A stretch of DNA of 64,000 nt, from assembly GCA_021325365.1 (NCBI GenBank), contig JAJPHF010000063.1, positions 1 through 64,000 of the forward strand. The letters are read 5' to 3'. The position numbers and the translations under genes were made by a program. Of this stretch, positions 54,226 to 63,616 are shown piece after piece. How positions within the stretch are numbered: the stretch's first letter is position 1; each line of letters begins with the position of its first letter. The DNA comes from Pseudomonadota bacterium (GTDB lineage Bacteria; Chloroflexota; UBA6077; JAJPHF01). The notes under the pieces are model-generated. The model worked only from the letters and a program-made list of their open reading frames with translations. It was not told the DNA's origin and made no database searches.

Positions 54226-56838
54226 TCACCGTCCGCGCCGCCGCCGCGCCGGCTTGCCGCGCGCTGGCCGGCTCGCCCCGCTGCCGCGGCGGCCGTTCTT
54301 CGCGCCGGCGCCCGCGCTCTGCCCCGGGCGCTCGCGGCCACTACTGCTGCTGGCTTTGCCGCCGGCGGCCGGGCGCTGCCAGGTGAGCGTGTGGCGGCCG
54401 CCGGTGCGCTTGTCGGAGGTGGCGGCCGGGGCGTCGGGGCCGCTCGGGCCTTTGGCGGCGCGGCGGGCCGGGTTGCCGCGGCCGCGGCCGGGGCGCGCGC
54501 GGACCCTGCCGTCGGGATACGGGCCGCGGCCCCGGCGGCGCTCGGGCTGCTCCTCGTCCAGCGGCGGCGGGACCCAGTCGGCGTCGGCCAGATCTTCGGC
54601 GTCGGGCGGGCCCTCGATCGCCCAGCGGTAGGAGGCGGCGACCACGCCGCGCCGGAGCAGCTCGTCCGCCTCGCTCAGCCGCTGCACGAGCAGCTCGGTC
54701 TGGACCTCGGCCGCGCCGCCGCGGGCCGCCGCCCGCCGGGTGCCGCGTGCTGGGCCGACGGCCGGCGCCGCCTGCGCGTGCCGCGCGGCGTTGCGGAGCT
54801 GGCCGAGCAGGTCCAGCGTCTTCTGGAAGTGGCCCACCAGGTCGCCCTCGGCGATGCGCGTGCGCACGGCGATCTCCTTCAGCGTCCAGCCCTGCGCCCA
54901 GGCGAGCGCCACCCCGTGGAACTCCTCGTACAGTGGCTGGGATACCTCCACGCCCTGGCGCAGCTCCTCGGCCAGCACGCTGCCGTGGAGGGTGCGCAGC
55001 TCCGAGCGCAGGCGATAGAGCCGCGTCGGGATCGGCAGGCCGCGCATGGGGGTGTCGCGGTCCCAGGAGAACCACGACGCCACCTCGGCGACCTCGGCGG
55101 CATCTAGCGGCTCCAGGTAGCGCCCCGCGAGCAGCTCGGCCAGGGTGAGCGCGTTGTCGCCGAACAGGCGGCGCAGGTACGCGGCCTTCCAGGTAGGGCG
55201 GCCCTGGTTCAGGTAGCCGAAGCGCTCCAGCACCCGCGCCAGCCCCTCCACCATTGCCCGCGCCTCGCGGCCGGCCAGCGCGTGGGCGCGGTTCAGCGCG
55301 TGCTCGGCGCGCGACAGGTTGCGCGCCGCCGTCCAGACCGCGGGGTCGCGGGGGTCGCCCTCCTGCAGCGCCTCGAACTGCTCGTGCAGTGACTCCTTGA
55401 CCTCGGCCAGGTGGTGCAGGCGCTGGTCCTGCTGGAAGCGACGCAGGCTGCGGGCGTACAGGTCGGCCAGCCGCTCCTCGTCCGCGGGGCCGCGCCAGAG
55501 GTTGATCGTCGTGCTGTAGCTCGGCCGAAAGGCGCTGCGGAGCGGCAGCAGCTCACCGTTCGCGATCTCCATCGAGCGCTCGAAGGTCACCCAGGGCGAG
55601 TACAGCACCAGGGCCACGCCGCGAGCGTCCAGGCCGCGCCGCCCCGCGCGGCCCGCCATCTGACGGAACTCGTTGGGGGTCAGGAGGCGCCGCTGCTGGC
55701 CGTCCCACTTCGTCATCTCGCCCACGACCACCGTGCGGGCGGGCATGTTGATGCCGAGCGCCAGCGTGTCGGTGGCGAAGACGGCGCGCAGCCGGCCGGC
55801 GGCGAACAGCTCCTCGACGAGGAGCTTGATCGGCGGCAGCAGCCCCGCGTGGTGAACGGCGACGCCGCGCGGCAGCAGCCGGAACAGGAGCGCCACCTGC
55901 CGCAGGTTGCGGTCCTCCGGCGGCAGCACCGCCAGCCGCAGGCGCGCCTCCTGCACCAGCTCCTCGGCATGGGGCACGGGCTTCAGGCCGAGACAGCTCT
56001 CGGCCGCCTGCTCGCAGGCACGGCGGCCGAAGAGGAAGTAGATGGCGGGGGTTAGCTCCTGCGTCTCCAGATAGCGCACGACCTGCCACGGCGGCGGCAG
56101 CGAGTGCGGCTCGCGCTCGCCGTCGCCCCCGCCGTGGTCGCCGTAGCGGATGCGGGCGGCAAGCTCGCCGCCCGCGTCCGGGAACCAGGCGTGGCGCCGC
56201 CCCGCGGCGTCGAGCACGAGGTGGCCGCGGCCGTCGAGGAAGTACTGGACCTCCAGCGGCACGGCGCGCTCGTCATGGAAGACACAGGTCAGCTCGCCGT
56301 GGACGTCGCGCAGCCAGGAGGCGATCTCCTCGGTGTTGGGCACCGTCGCCGACAGGCAGATCAGGGGGACGTGGTGCGGCGCGAGCAGGATCGACTCCTC
56401 CCACGCGGTGCCGCGCTCGGGGTCGCCCATGTAGTGCACCTCGTCGAAGACGATGGCGCCCACGTCGTCGAGCGCGTCGGCGCCCTGGACTAGCCGGTTG
56501 CGCAACACCTCGGTGGTCATCACCTGCACGGCGGCGTCTGGCTCCACCACGAGGTCGCCGGTGAGCAGGCCAACCGCGTCGCCGTAGCGCGCGTGGAAGT
56601 CGCGGTACTTCTGGTTGGAGAGCGCCTTGATGGGGGTAGTGTAGAGGGCGCGCTGGCCCCGGGCCCGGGCCAGGTGGACGCCGAACTCTGCCACCACGGT
56701 CTTCCCCGTCCCGGTCGGCGCCGCGACCAGGACCGAGTGCCCTGCCGCGAGCGCCAGCATCGCCTCGCGTTGAAACGGGTCGAGCGCAAACGGCAGCGTG
56801 GCCTCGAAGGCGGCGACCAGCGCCTCGGCGTCCTCCAT
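54226..56838 (-). CDS. Ski2/Mtr4-like DExH-box RNA helicase
   Basis: An 870-aa superfamily 2 helicase. Motif I APTGTGKT (40-47), motif II DEVH (132-135), SAT in motif III, and QMAGRAGRRG as motif VI; a DSHCT-like C-terminal domain follows (residues about 620-720), then a basic, Gly/Arg-rich tail to the end. Such bacterial proteins unwind structured RNA. I chose the ATG after AAGGGAGC; an in-frame GTG seven codons earlier is possible. Confidence 0.93.
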   Translation of the reverse strand: MEDAEALVAAFEATLPFALDPFQREAMLALAAGHSVLVAAPTGTGKTVVAEFGVHLARARGQRALYTTPIKALSNQKYRDFHARYGDAVGLLTGDLVVEPDAAVQVMTTEVLRNRLVQGADALDDVGAIVFDEVHYMGDPERGTAWEESILLAPHHVPLICLSATVPNTEEIASWLRDVHGELTCVFHDERAVPLEVQYFLDGRGHLVLDAAGRRHAWFPDAGGELAARIRYGDHGGGDGEREPHSLPPPWQVVRYLETQELTPAIYFLFGRRACEQAAESCLGLKPVPHAEELVQEARLRLAVLPPEDRNLRQVALLFRLLPRGVAVHHAGLLPPIKLLVEELFAAGRLRAVFATDTLALGINMPARTVVVGEMTKWDGQQRRLLTPNEFRQMAGRAGRRGLDARGVALVLYSPWVTFERSMEIANGELLPLRSAFRPSYSTTINLWRGPADEERLADLYARSLRRFQQDQRLHHLAEVKESLHEQFEALQEGDPRDPAVWTAARNLSRAEHALNRAHALAGREARAMVEGLARVLERFGYLNQGRPTWKAAYLRRLFGDNALTLAELLAGRYLEPLDAAEVAEVASWFSWDRDTPMRGLPIPTRLYRLRSELRTLHGSVLAEELRQGVEVSQPLYEEFHGVALAWAQGWTLKEIAVRTRIAEGDLVGHFQKTLDLLGQLRNAARHAQAAPAVGPARGTRRAAARGGAAEVQTELLVQRLSEADELLRRGVVAASYRWAIEGPPDAEDLADADWVPPPLDEEQPERRRGRGPYPDGRVRARPGRGRGNPARRAAKGPSGPDAPAATSDKRTGGRHTLTWQRPAAGGKASSSSGRERPGQSAGAGAKNGRRGSGASRPARGKPARRRRGR

Positions 56839-57009
56839 GTCGGCTCCCTTGGTCCTCACTCGCGCCAGCTACCGCACGCCGCATGCCACTCGCGCAGCTG
56901 GCAAGCGCGTACAATGCCATTGTAGGCGGTAGACGACGGAGCGCGGGAGGGCGATTATGAGCTGCCCGGCCGCCTTGACCGTCTGCCGGCAATCGGCTAA
57001 GAGGAGCAC

Positions 57010-57861
57010 ATGGACGTCGATGTCGCCGCTCCAGCACTCCGCCCCTGGGAGCAGCCGGCCCCGCCGCGGGACTGGGCGCCCGAGCGCCCGCCGGGGGAGC
57101 GCGGCGGGCTCCATCTCGCCAATGGCCAGGCGGCGGCCGCGTCGCGGCCGGTGGCCGTCGACGTGTGCGTGTTTACCGTCGCGCCGCACCCCGAGGCCGA
57201 GCGCGACGCGCTGCAGGTCGTGCTGACGCGCCGGGTGGAGGCGCCGCTGCGTGGCTGGTGGGCGCTGCCGGGGGGGCGGCTGGGGCGCGACGAGTCGCTG
57301 GGCGAGGCGGCGGCGCGGGTGCTGGCCGAGCAGACTGGCGTCGCGGGCGCGCACTTGGAGCAGCTCGCCAGCTTCGGCGAGCCGGGCCGCGATCCGAGCG
57401 GCACCGTCTCGGTCGTCTACCTGGCCCTCGTGGCGGCGTCGCGGGTGCGGCTGCCCGGACCGGGCGACGCGCGGGCTGCCGCCTGGGTGCCCGTCGACCG
57501 TCTGGCGCGGGTGCCGCTGGCGTTCGATCACGCCGCCGTGCTCGACGTGGCGGTCACACGCCTGCGCTCGAAGCTGAAGTACTCGAACATCGCCTTCGAG
57601 CTGGTGCCCGCGCGGTTCACCCTGCGCCAGTTGTACCGCGCCTACCTGGCGATCCTGGACCGCACGGAGCGGCAGCTGCCGTTCAGCAACTTCCTGCGCG
57701 TCTTCGGTCGCCTGGCAGAGGGGCCCGCGGACGACGGCTTCGGCCGGCCGCCGCTGCGCGTAGTAGGCGAGGCGCGCCCGGAGGGGCCGGGCCGGCCCGC
57801 GCGCCTGTACGAGTTCGTCGGGCGCCCGGGCGACGAGCGCCGCGAGTTCTACCGCTGGTGA
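57010..57861 (+). CDS. Nudix-fold protein with C-terminal wHTH (NrtR-like), degenerate Nudix box
   Basis: A 283-aa protein. The Nudix domain (about 48-170) has GGRLGRDESLGEAAARVLAEQTGV (about 88-111). Compared with GX5EX7REUXEEXGU, the two Glu of RE and the second E of EE are Val and Gln, so pyrophosphohydrolase activity is unlikely. A winged-helix region follows (SKLKYSNIAFELVPARFTLRQLYRAYLAILDR ... FSNFLRVF), as in NrtR-type regulators that sense ADP-ribose-like ligands. The start ATG follows AAGAGGAG. It is divergent from the helicase. Confidence 0.82.
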   Translation: MDVDVAAPALRPWEQPAPPRDWAPERPPGERGGLHLANGQAAAASRPVAVDVCVFTVAPHPEAERDALQVVLTRRVEAPLRGWWALPGGRLGRDESLGEAAARVLAEQTGVAGAHLEQLASFGEPGRDPSGTVSVVYLALVAASRVRLPGPGDARAAAWVPVDRLARVPLAFDHAAVLDVAVTRLRSKLKYSNIAFELVPARFTLRQLYRAYLAILDRTERQLPFSNFLRVFGRLAEGPADDGFGRPPLRVVGEARPEGPGRPARLYEFVGRPGDERREFYRW

Positions 57862-57952
57862 GACGTACGGGGCCGTGGTGGCGCCGCTGCCGTGCCGCGC
57901 CGGAGGGGCGTTGGGTCAAGTGACGATACGGGGAAGGGCTACAGGGGGCGAG

Positions 57953-58288
57953 ATGGGCAAGGACGCGCGGTGGGCCGTGACTGTCGAGGAGTACGTGGAG
58001 CGGCGCGTGGAGAGCGCCGCGGGCCGCCGCGTGGAGCGGTATTACCGGCGGGCGCAGTGGGCGCCGTCCGCCGAGCCGTCGGGCGCGACGCAGGCGCTAC
58101 AGACTGCCGCGCCGCTGCTGCGCGCGCTGGCGATCGCCGCCGCGCCCGTGGTGGGGCGCGTAGCCTTGCGGGCGCTGGCGCCCCGCGTGCGCGCCGCGCT
58201 GCCCGCCGCGTCCCGCCCGCGCCTGCGGGTCCTCTCTCCGCTGGCCCTACCCTCGCCGCTGGCGCTGCGTCGCCCGGTCGACGAGTAG
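57953..58288 (+). CDS. Hypothetical protein (111 aa)
   Basis: A 111-aa protein with AVTVEEYVERRVESAAGRRVERYYRRAQW at the start, then an Ala-rich hydrophobic stretch (about 55-85) that could be one membrane helix, and a Pro/Leu-rich end. The ATG follows AGGGGGCG. No family recognised. Confidence 0.55.
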   Translation: MGKDARWAVTVEEYVERRVESAAGRRVERYYRRAQWAPSAEPSGATQALQTAAPLLRALAIAAAPVVGRVALRALAPRVRAALPAASRPRLRVLSPLALPSPLALRRPVDE

Positions 58289-58391
58289 TCCGAGTGGCGG
58301 CTCTCTGCCGGTAACTCGCGGCCCCGGCGCAGGAGGCTTGGAGGCGCTGGTCTGTCGTCCGCCGCAGTGGAGGGCGGGAGCGGTGGCTCCT

Positions 58392-58742
58392 CTAGCGGCC
58401 GCTGACGGCGGCCGCGAAGTTGCCCTGGAAGGTGCGGAGGAACTCCCGCATGGCCGCCACGTCGGCCTCGCTGATCGGCGCGTCGCTGGGGGCCGTGTCG
58501 GCCGCCGGCGGCGCGGCCTGGCCGGCGTCGGCCGGCGCGGGGGCCGTGGGCTGGGGCTCCTCGTCACGGACGAGGGCGGCGATCAGGCCCTGGGTACGGC
58601 AGTCAGGGCAGGTGACCGTGAGGAACCACAACTCGTCCTGGTGGCCCAGCACGCTGACGTTCTCGTACGCGTAAGTGCCGCTGCAGACGGAGCAGCGCAC
58701 CGTGTCCATGAGATGGCGGATCAGGCCCTCGTGGCGCTCCAT
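58392..58742 (-). CDS. Small zinc-ribbon protein
   Basis: A 116-aa protein. MERHEGLIRHLMDTVRCSVCSGTYAYENVSVLGHQDELWFLTVTCPDC provides two CxxC pairs that probably bind zinc. The second half is Ala/Pro-rich and ends with helical MREFLRTFQGNFAAAV. The start ATG follows GAGGGA. It lies 61 nt after the bifunctional nuclease gene on the same strand, a pairing I believe is common in Chloroflexota. Confidence 0.72.
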   Translation of the reverse strand: MERHEGLIRHLMDTVRCSVCSGTYAYENVSVLGHQDELWFLTVTCPDCRTQGLIAALVRDEEPQPTAPAPADAGQAAPPAADTAPSDAPISEADVAAMREFLRTFQGNFAAAVSGR

Positions 58743-58803
58743 AACGTCCCTCGCCCGCGGCAACGCCCCCGTTGCCGCGGCGAGTGTCCGTCCGCGGGGG
58801 GCG

Positions 58804-59361
58804 TCACTTCTTCGGTTCTTTGCTCTCGGTACTGCCGCCACCCTTGCCCAGGTCATCGATGTCGAGCGTCTCGATGAACTGCTTGAACACCGAGAGCTTT
58901 TCCTCGTCGATCGGAGTGGCCTCGTGTTTGGTCGTGCCGGTCTCGCCTTCACTTTCCTCTGTTTCAAATACCATGCCAGCCTGGTCCAGCACGGCCTCTT
59001 CTACAAAGATCGGCACTTTGGCGCGAATGGCCAGCGCGATGGCGTCGCTGGGGCGCGAGTCGACTTCCAGGTGCTGGCCGTTCTGGTCGAGGATGAGGCG
59101 CGCGTAGAAGGTCTCGTCGGCGAGATCGTTGATGACGATCTGGGTGAGCTTGGCGCCGAGCTGCTGGACCACGCGGCCGAGGAGGTCGTGGGTGAGGGGC
59201 CGGCTGACCGGCACGTTCTGCATCGGTATGGCGATGGCGTCGGCCTCGAACTGGCCGATCCAGATAGGCAAGAAGCGCGACCCGGTCTTCTCTTTCAGCA
59301 TGACCACGCGCTTGTAGTTCGCCATATTGACGCGGATGCTCTCGACGTAGACCTCGATCAC
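58804..59361 (-). CDS. Bifunctional nuclease (BFN/DUF151) family protein
   Basis: A 185-aa protein: IEVYVESIRVNMANYKRVVMLKEKTGSRFLPIWIGQFEADAIA, DLLGRVVQQLGAKLTQIVINDL, and EVDSRPSDAIALAIRAKVPIFVEE are all family signatures. The C-terminal 50 residues are acidic and extend beyond the core domain. The GTG start has AAAGGAG upstream. The domain has reported nuclease activity on RNA and DNA in plants; the bacterial role is unknown. Confidence 0.92.
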   Translation of the reverse strand: MIEVYVESIRVNMANYKRVVMLKEKTGSRFLPIWIGQFEADAIAIPMQNVPVSRPLTHDLLGRVVQQLGAKLTQIVINDLADETFYARLILDQNGQHLEVDSRPSDAIALAIRAKVPIFVEEAVLDQAGMVFETEESEGETGTTKHEATPIDEEKLSVFKQFIETLDIDDLGKGGGSTESKEPKK

Positions 59362-59705
59362 CTTTGGATCTCCTTTGCCGGGCCAGCCGCGGAGGCATAC
59401 GCGCCGGCCGCCAGGCGCGGACACGGCGACATCAAGCGGAGCACGCCTGGGCCGCGACCGGATCGGATGGGCCCCGCGTCTTTCGGGTATTCTACACCCC
59501 CCTCCCAAACGCCAGCAAAGCGAAGGGGCGTCGGCGCGAGCCTCGGGCTGCCGCCCTCGGCGGCATCGGCGGGGCGGGTCCGTCGGCGGCCCGGCGGGCG
59601 CGAGGCGCCTACCCGGACTGGCCATCTGACGCGGAGCGCGGGAATAGCCGACCGTCGGAGTGGGGCGGGAGATCCCGTGGCGGCCGGCGCGCCGGCCGCC
59701 ACGGC

Positions 59706-61520
59706 TCAGGGCCGGGCGAGGCGGGCCCAGGCGCGCAGCACGGGCGCCTGGACGGCGGCGGAGGCGCCGTCGGCGGCCGGGCGGCTCGCGGATGGCGCGT
59801 CGGCGGTGCCCGAGTGGCCCGCGGCTACCGTCGCCGGCAGCCAGAAGGCGATGGTCGTGCCGCGGCCGCCCGGGGCGCCATCGGTGGGCGGGACGCTGGG
59901 GCTTTGGGCCCAGATCACGCCCCCGTGGGCCTCGACGTAGCGGCGCGCGATAGCCAGCCCCAGGCCGGAGCCGCCGCTGCGCCGCGCGCGCGACGGGTCG
60001 GCGCGGTAGAAGCGCTCGAAGATGTGGGGCAGATCGTCGGGGCCGATGCCCGAGCCGTTGTCGGCGACCCAGAAACGCACGCCCCGTCCCGCCGCCGCCC
60101 GCGGGGCAGCGCGATGGTGGTCCTGGTCGGCGAGATCGTCGGCGGGGGGGGCGCCCGGCGGCCGCTCCGGCGCATGCGGTGCCGCGTGCCGCCAGCGCGC
60201 GAGCACGCCGTCGGCATCGTCGGCGCGCTCCACTGCGGCGACGCGCGTCTCGGCGGCCGCGCCCACGATTACCTGGCCACCAGCGGGCGTATAGCGGAGC
60301 GCGTTGTCGAGGAGGATGCCGAAGACTTGCGTCACGCGCGCGGCGTCGGCGCTGACGAGCGGCAGATCGTCGGCCACATCGGCGACGAGGTTGACGTGGC
60401 GGGCCTCGGCGCGGGCGCCGGCCGCGGCCACCGCTCGCCGCACGAGCGCCGCGGGCTCCAGCGGCTCGGGCTCCAGCCGCAGTCCGCCGGCCTCCGCCAG
60501 CGACAGCTCGCGCAGGTCCGCGACCAGCTTCGTCAAGAGGGCGACCTCCTCGCGGATCGAGCCCAGGCGCTCGGCATCGGCGGGGTAGACGCCGTCGACC
60601 ATCGCCTCGACCGTGCCCTCGATGACCGTCAGCGGCGTGCGCAGCTCGTGGGCGACGTCCGCGATGAGGGCGCGGCGGGCTTGCTCGGCTCGCTCGAGGC
60701 TGGCGGCCATGTCGTTGAAGGCGACGGCCACCGCGCCGACCTCGTCGGCGCCGCGCACCGCGACGCGGTGCGTCAGGTCGCCGGCCGCGACGCGCCGCGC
60801 GCCGGCCGCCAGCTCGCGGAGCGGATGGGCGAGCTGCCGCGCGAGCAGCAGGCTGAGCAGCCCGGCGAGCGCGGCTGCCGCGCCGGCCGAGTAAAGGATC
60901 GCCCGATCGACGCGCTCCAGGAACCCGGCTTCGAGCGAGGTCGGCGAGGTGGGCGACGGCGCCGGCGGGAAGAGGCCGCCCGCTGTGCGCGGCGGCCCCT
61001 CCGCCTCGCGCTCGCGCGGGCTGCCGCGCGGCGCGGCGGCGTCCGCGCTGCCGGGCGGGCGCGAGCGGAGCCGGTCCGCCTCGTTCTGGTCGAGCGCAAT
61101 CGCCTGCGGCGGGTGGTGGAACGCGGCGCCACTGACGGTCGCGTAGAGGGTGCCGGCCTGTTGATTGTCCACGACGAGGGCCGTGCCCGGCCCCAGTCCG
61201 GCGTCGGCGGCCGACTCGCCCACGGCGCGGCCGGCCGTGTCGGCCACCACGATGCCGTTCGCATCGGCGACGGCCAGGCGGTCGAGCGGCCCGCGGAGCC
61301 AGCCTTCCAGCAGCGGCTCCACGCCGCTCCAGGTGCCGCGGGCGCGGTAGTAGCCGGCCAGCCCATTGCCCACGCGCTCCAGGTACACGACGCGGCCACG
61401 CTCGACGTAGGTCTGGAACTCGTTGGCCGTCTCGCGGCCGGCGAGCACGGCCACCCCGCCGACGCTGACGACGATGACGGCCAGGAAGGCCAGTGCCAAG
61501 CGGACGCCCAGGCTACGCAT
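59706..61520 (-). CDS. Two-component sensor histidine kinase (BaeS/HAMP type)
   Basis: A 604-aa kinase: TM1 (about 7-27), an extracytoplasmic region to about 205, TM2 (about 210-232), HAMP (233-285), phospho-accepting His 291 in VAHELRTPL, and the ATPase domain with N box LLDNALRYTP, G1 ADNGSGI, F FERFYRADPSR and G2 GGSGLGLAI. A Pro-rich stretch near residues 160-200 and a low-complexity insert between N and G1 boxes are odd. It overlaps the response regulator gene by 8 nt. Confidence 0.93.
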   Translation of the reverse strand: MRSLGVRLALAFLAVIVVSVGGVAVLAGRETANEFQTYVERGRVVYLERVGNGLAGYYRARGTWSGVEPLLEGWLRGPLDRLAVADANGIVVADTAGRAVGESAADAGLGPGTALVVDNQQAGTLYATVSGAAFHHPPQAIALDQNEADRLRSRPPGSADAAAPRGSPREREAEGPPRTAGGLFPPAPSPTSPTSLEAGFLERVDRAILYSAGAAAALAGLLSLLLARQLAHPLRELAAGARRVAAGDLTHRVAVRGADEVGAVAVAFNDMAASLERAEQARRALIADVAHELRTPLTVIEGTVEAMVDGVYPADAERLGSIREEVALLTKLVADLRELSLAEAGGLRLEPEPLEPAALVRRAVAAAGARAEARHVNLVADVADDLPLVSADAARVTQVFGILLDNALRYTPAGGQVIVGAAAETRVAAVERADDADGVLARWRHAAPHAPERPPGAPPADDLADQDHHRAAPRAAAGRGVRFWVADNGSGIGPDDLPHIFERFYRADPSRARRSGGSGLGLAIARRYVEAHGGVIWAQSPSVPPTDGAPGGRGTTIAFWLPATVAAGHSGTADAPSASRPAADGASAAVQAPVLRAWARLARP

Positions 61521-62250
61521 CGTCCGCCTCCTCGGCGGCCCCGGGCGCCGCGCCGACCGGCTCCTCGGCGTCGCCCAGCTTATAGCCCACGCCGTACACG
61601 GTCTGCACGTAGCGGGGCTGGCGCGGGTTAGGCTCGAGCTTCTGGCGGAGGTTCTTGACGTGGCTGTCGACCGCTCGCTCGTAGCCCTCGAAGGCCACGC
61701 CCTGCAAGCGGTCGAGCAGCTGCAGGCGGGTCCAGACGCGCCCCGGACGCTCGGCGAGGGCCTGCAACAGCGCGAACTCGCTCGGCGTCAGGTTTACCGG
61801 CTGGCCGCCGCGGCGCACGACATGCCGCTCGCGGTCGATCTCCAGGTCGCCGTGCCGCAGGATGCCGCTGCCGGCCCCGGGGGAGGCGGCGCGCCGCAGG
61901 ACCGCGTGGACGCGCGCCACCAGCTCCTTGGGGTCGAACGGCTTGGCCAGGTAGTCGTCGGCGCCCAGCTCCAGCCCGACAATCTTGTCGGTGGTGTCGT
62001 CACGGGCGGTGAGCATGAGGATCGGCACCGCCGACTCGGCGCGCAGCGTGCGGCACACGTCCCAGCCCGAGACCTCGGGCAGCATCAAATCGAGCACGAT
62101 GAGGTCGGGCCGCTCGCGGCGCGCGAGCGCCAGCGCTTCGCGGCCGTCGTAGGCCACCAGCACGCGATAGTCTTCGCGCGCCAGATAGGCACGCACAATG
62201 TCGACGATTTTCGGCTCGTCGTCTACTACGAGGACCGTCCCGCGTGCCAC
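61513..62250 (-). CDS. OmpR/PhoB-family response regulator
   Basis: A 245-aa regulator. The receiver has D10/D11, the phospho-acceptor D54 (IVLDLMLPE), T81 and K103, and the C-terminal winged helix contains RHVVRRGGQPVNLTPSEFALLQAL and VDSHVKNLRQKLEPNPRQPRYVQTVYGVGYKL. The GTG start follows AGGGAGAT. Gene order and overlap with the kinase show one operon. Confidence 0.96.
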   Translation of the reverse strand: MARGTVLVVDDEPKIVDIVRAYLAREDYRVLVAYDGREALALARRERPDLIVLDLMLPEVSGWDVCRTLRAESAVPILMLTARDDTTDKIVGLELGADDYLAKPFDPKELVARVHAVLRRAASPGAGSGILRHGDLEIDRERHVVRRGGQPVNLTPSEFALLQALAERPGRVWTRLQLLDRLQGVAFEGYERAVDSHVKNLRQKLEPNPRQPRYVQTVYGVGYKLGDAEEPVGAAPGAAEEADDA

Positions 62251-62366
62251 GCTAATCTCCCTGGCGCTCGCGTCCGCCGCGAATGCTGAGCCGGCGGGGC
62301 CGCCGGCGGGTTCGGCCCCGGGGCGCGATCAATCGATCACAATACTACTCGGTGACGCCGCTAGTT

Positions 62367-62397
62367 GGCGACGCCGGCTGCGCCGGCCGGCGTCGCC
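62367..62397. repeat. 12-bp hairpin between the response regulator and the duplicated-domain gene
   Basis: GGCGACGCCGGC at 62367-62378 and its exact complement at 62386-62397 around TGCGCCG. It is about 150 nt after the stop of the upstream minus-strand gene and 115 nt before the response regulator start. No T-run follows, so a role as terminator is unsure. The rest of 62251-62547 shows no gene. Confidence 0.6.
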
Positions 62398-62547
62398 GGG
62401 CACGTCTGTCATTATCGTACCGCCGAGCGCGCGTGCCGGATAGGGGCCAGCGGTGTTGCACGCGAGCGCGAGCGCCGCGCCAACCCCGGCGCCCGGGGGG
62501 CGCGCGCCGGGGCAGGCGGGGCGCTTGCGCTCGTCAGGCGCCCGCGC

Positions 62548-63492
62548 CTACTGCGCGGGGCCCTGCGGGCCTGGGGCGCCGCCGCGCGGGGCCTGTGGGC
62601 CGCCGTTGGGGCGAGCGCCGTTCGGTTGCGGGCCGCGCTGCGCGCCCGTCACGTCAGTGCGCGTGACCAGCTGGGGCACGGCCTGCTGGGCCCGCTGGTA
62701 CAGCGCGTCGGCGCGGTCCTGCGACAGCCGCCCCGCCGCGACGGCAGCATCCAGGCGGCTCTTCAGCGCGCTGGTGATCGTCTGCACGAGGGTCGTCTGG
62801 TCGACGCCCTTCGCGGCGGCGATCTGCGCCAGGCTCTGGCCCTGGCGCCGCGCCTGGATGATCTCGCGCGGCGTCATGCCGAGCAGGTCCGCGACGGGGC
62901 GCAGCATCGCGCCGCGATCGCGGCCCCAGTGCCCGCGCGGCCCGGGCCCGCGGCCCTGGCGCGGGCCACGCCCGGGCGCGAAGCCGAAGGGGCCGCCCGC
63001 CGGGCCGGTGCGGGTCACGATCTGCGGGCCGAACTGCTGCACCACGTTGAGCAGCGCGTCGGCCTGGCCACGCGTGAGCCGGCCGTTGGCGACGGCCTGG
63101 TCAAGCTGGGTGCGCGCCGCGTTCGTGATAGTCTGCAGCAGCGTCGCCTGGTCCATGCCGTGCGCCGCCGCCACGTCGGCCAGGCTCCGGCCGTTGCGGA
63201 GGGCCTGTCGCAGATCGGCCGGGGACATCCCCAGGCTGTTGGCCACCGCCTCCATCGCCGCGCGCAGGCCCATGCCGACCGGCCCGCCGGGTCCCTGGCG
63301 CGGGCCGCCGGGGCTCTGGTTCGGGCCGCTGGGGCCCTGGCTGGGACCGGGCGTGCCCTGGCCCGGGCCGCCCTGCGCCTGGGCGAGCGCGGTCGCCGCG
63401 CCCCCGGCGCCCCGGATCGGCCCTGCCAGGCCGACCACGCCCAGCGCGACGACCGCCGCGGCCACCACGCCTATTGCAATCCGACGTCTCAC
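62548..63492 (-). CDS. Exported protein with two copies of a helical domain
   Basis: A 314-aa protein. I chose the GTG with AAGGAGGTGGCAG in front (spacing 6) over an upstream ATG with poorer spacing. A signal peptide (residues 1-38) is followed by a Gly/Pro/Gln-rich linker and two related domains, each with LGMSPADLRQALRNGRSLADVAAAHGMDQATLLQTITNAARTQLDQAVANGRLTRGQADAL (first) and LGMTPREIIQARRQGQSLAQIAAAKGVDQTTL (second). The unit is similar to the DUF2680-like family. It lies upstream of the two-component system on the same strand, so it may be part of the regulon. Confidence 0.72.
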   Translation of the reverse strand: MRRRIAIGVVAAAVVALGVVGLAGPIRGAGGAATALAQAQGGPGQGTPGPSQGPSGPNQSPGGPRQGPGGPVGMGLRAAMEAVANSLGMSPADLRQALRNGRSLADVAAAHGMDQATLLQTITNAARTQLDQAVANGRLTRGQADALLNVVQQFGPQIVTRTGPAGGPFGFAPGRGPRQGRGPGPRGHWGRDRGAMLRPVADLLGMTPREIIQARRQGQSLAQIAAAKGVDQTTLVQTITSALKSRLDAAVAAGRLSQDRADALYQRAQQAVPQLVTRTDVTGAQRGPQPNGARPNGGPQAPRGGAPGPQGPAQ

Positions 63493-63616
63493 CTGCCACC
63501 TCCTTGTGTTGGGGAGCCGCGTCATTGCTCCCTGCAGAATGGAGTATCGAGGGCTTCCGTTAAGCAGACCCGCAGGGGCTGTGGAGGGATTGTGGAGACG
63601 GCTTGAGAGGACGGCG

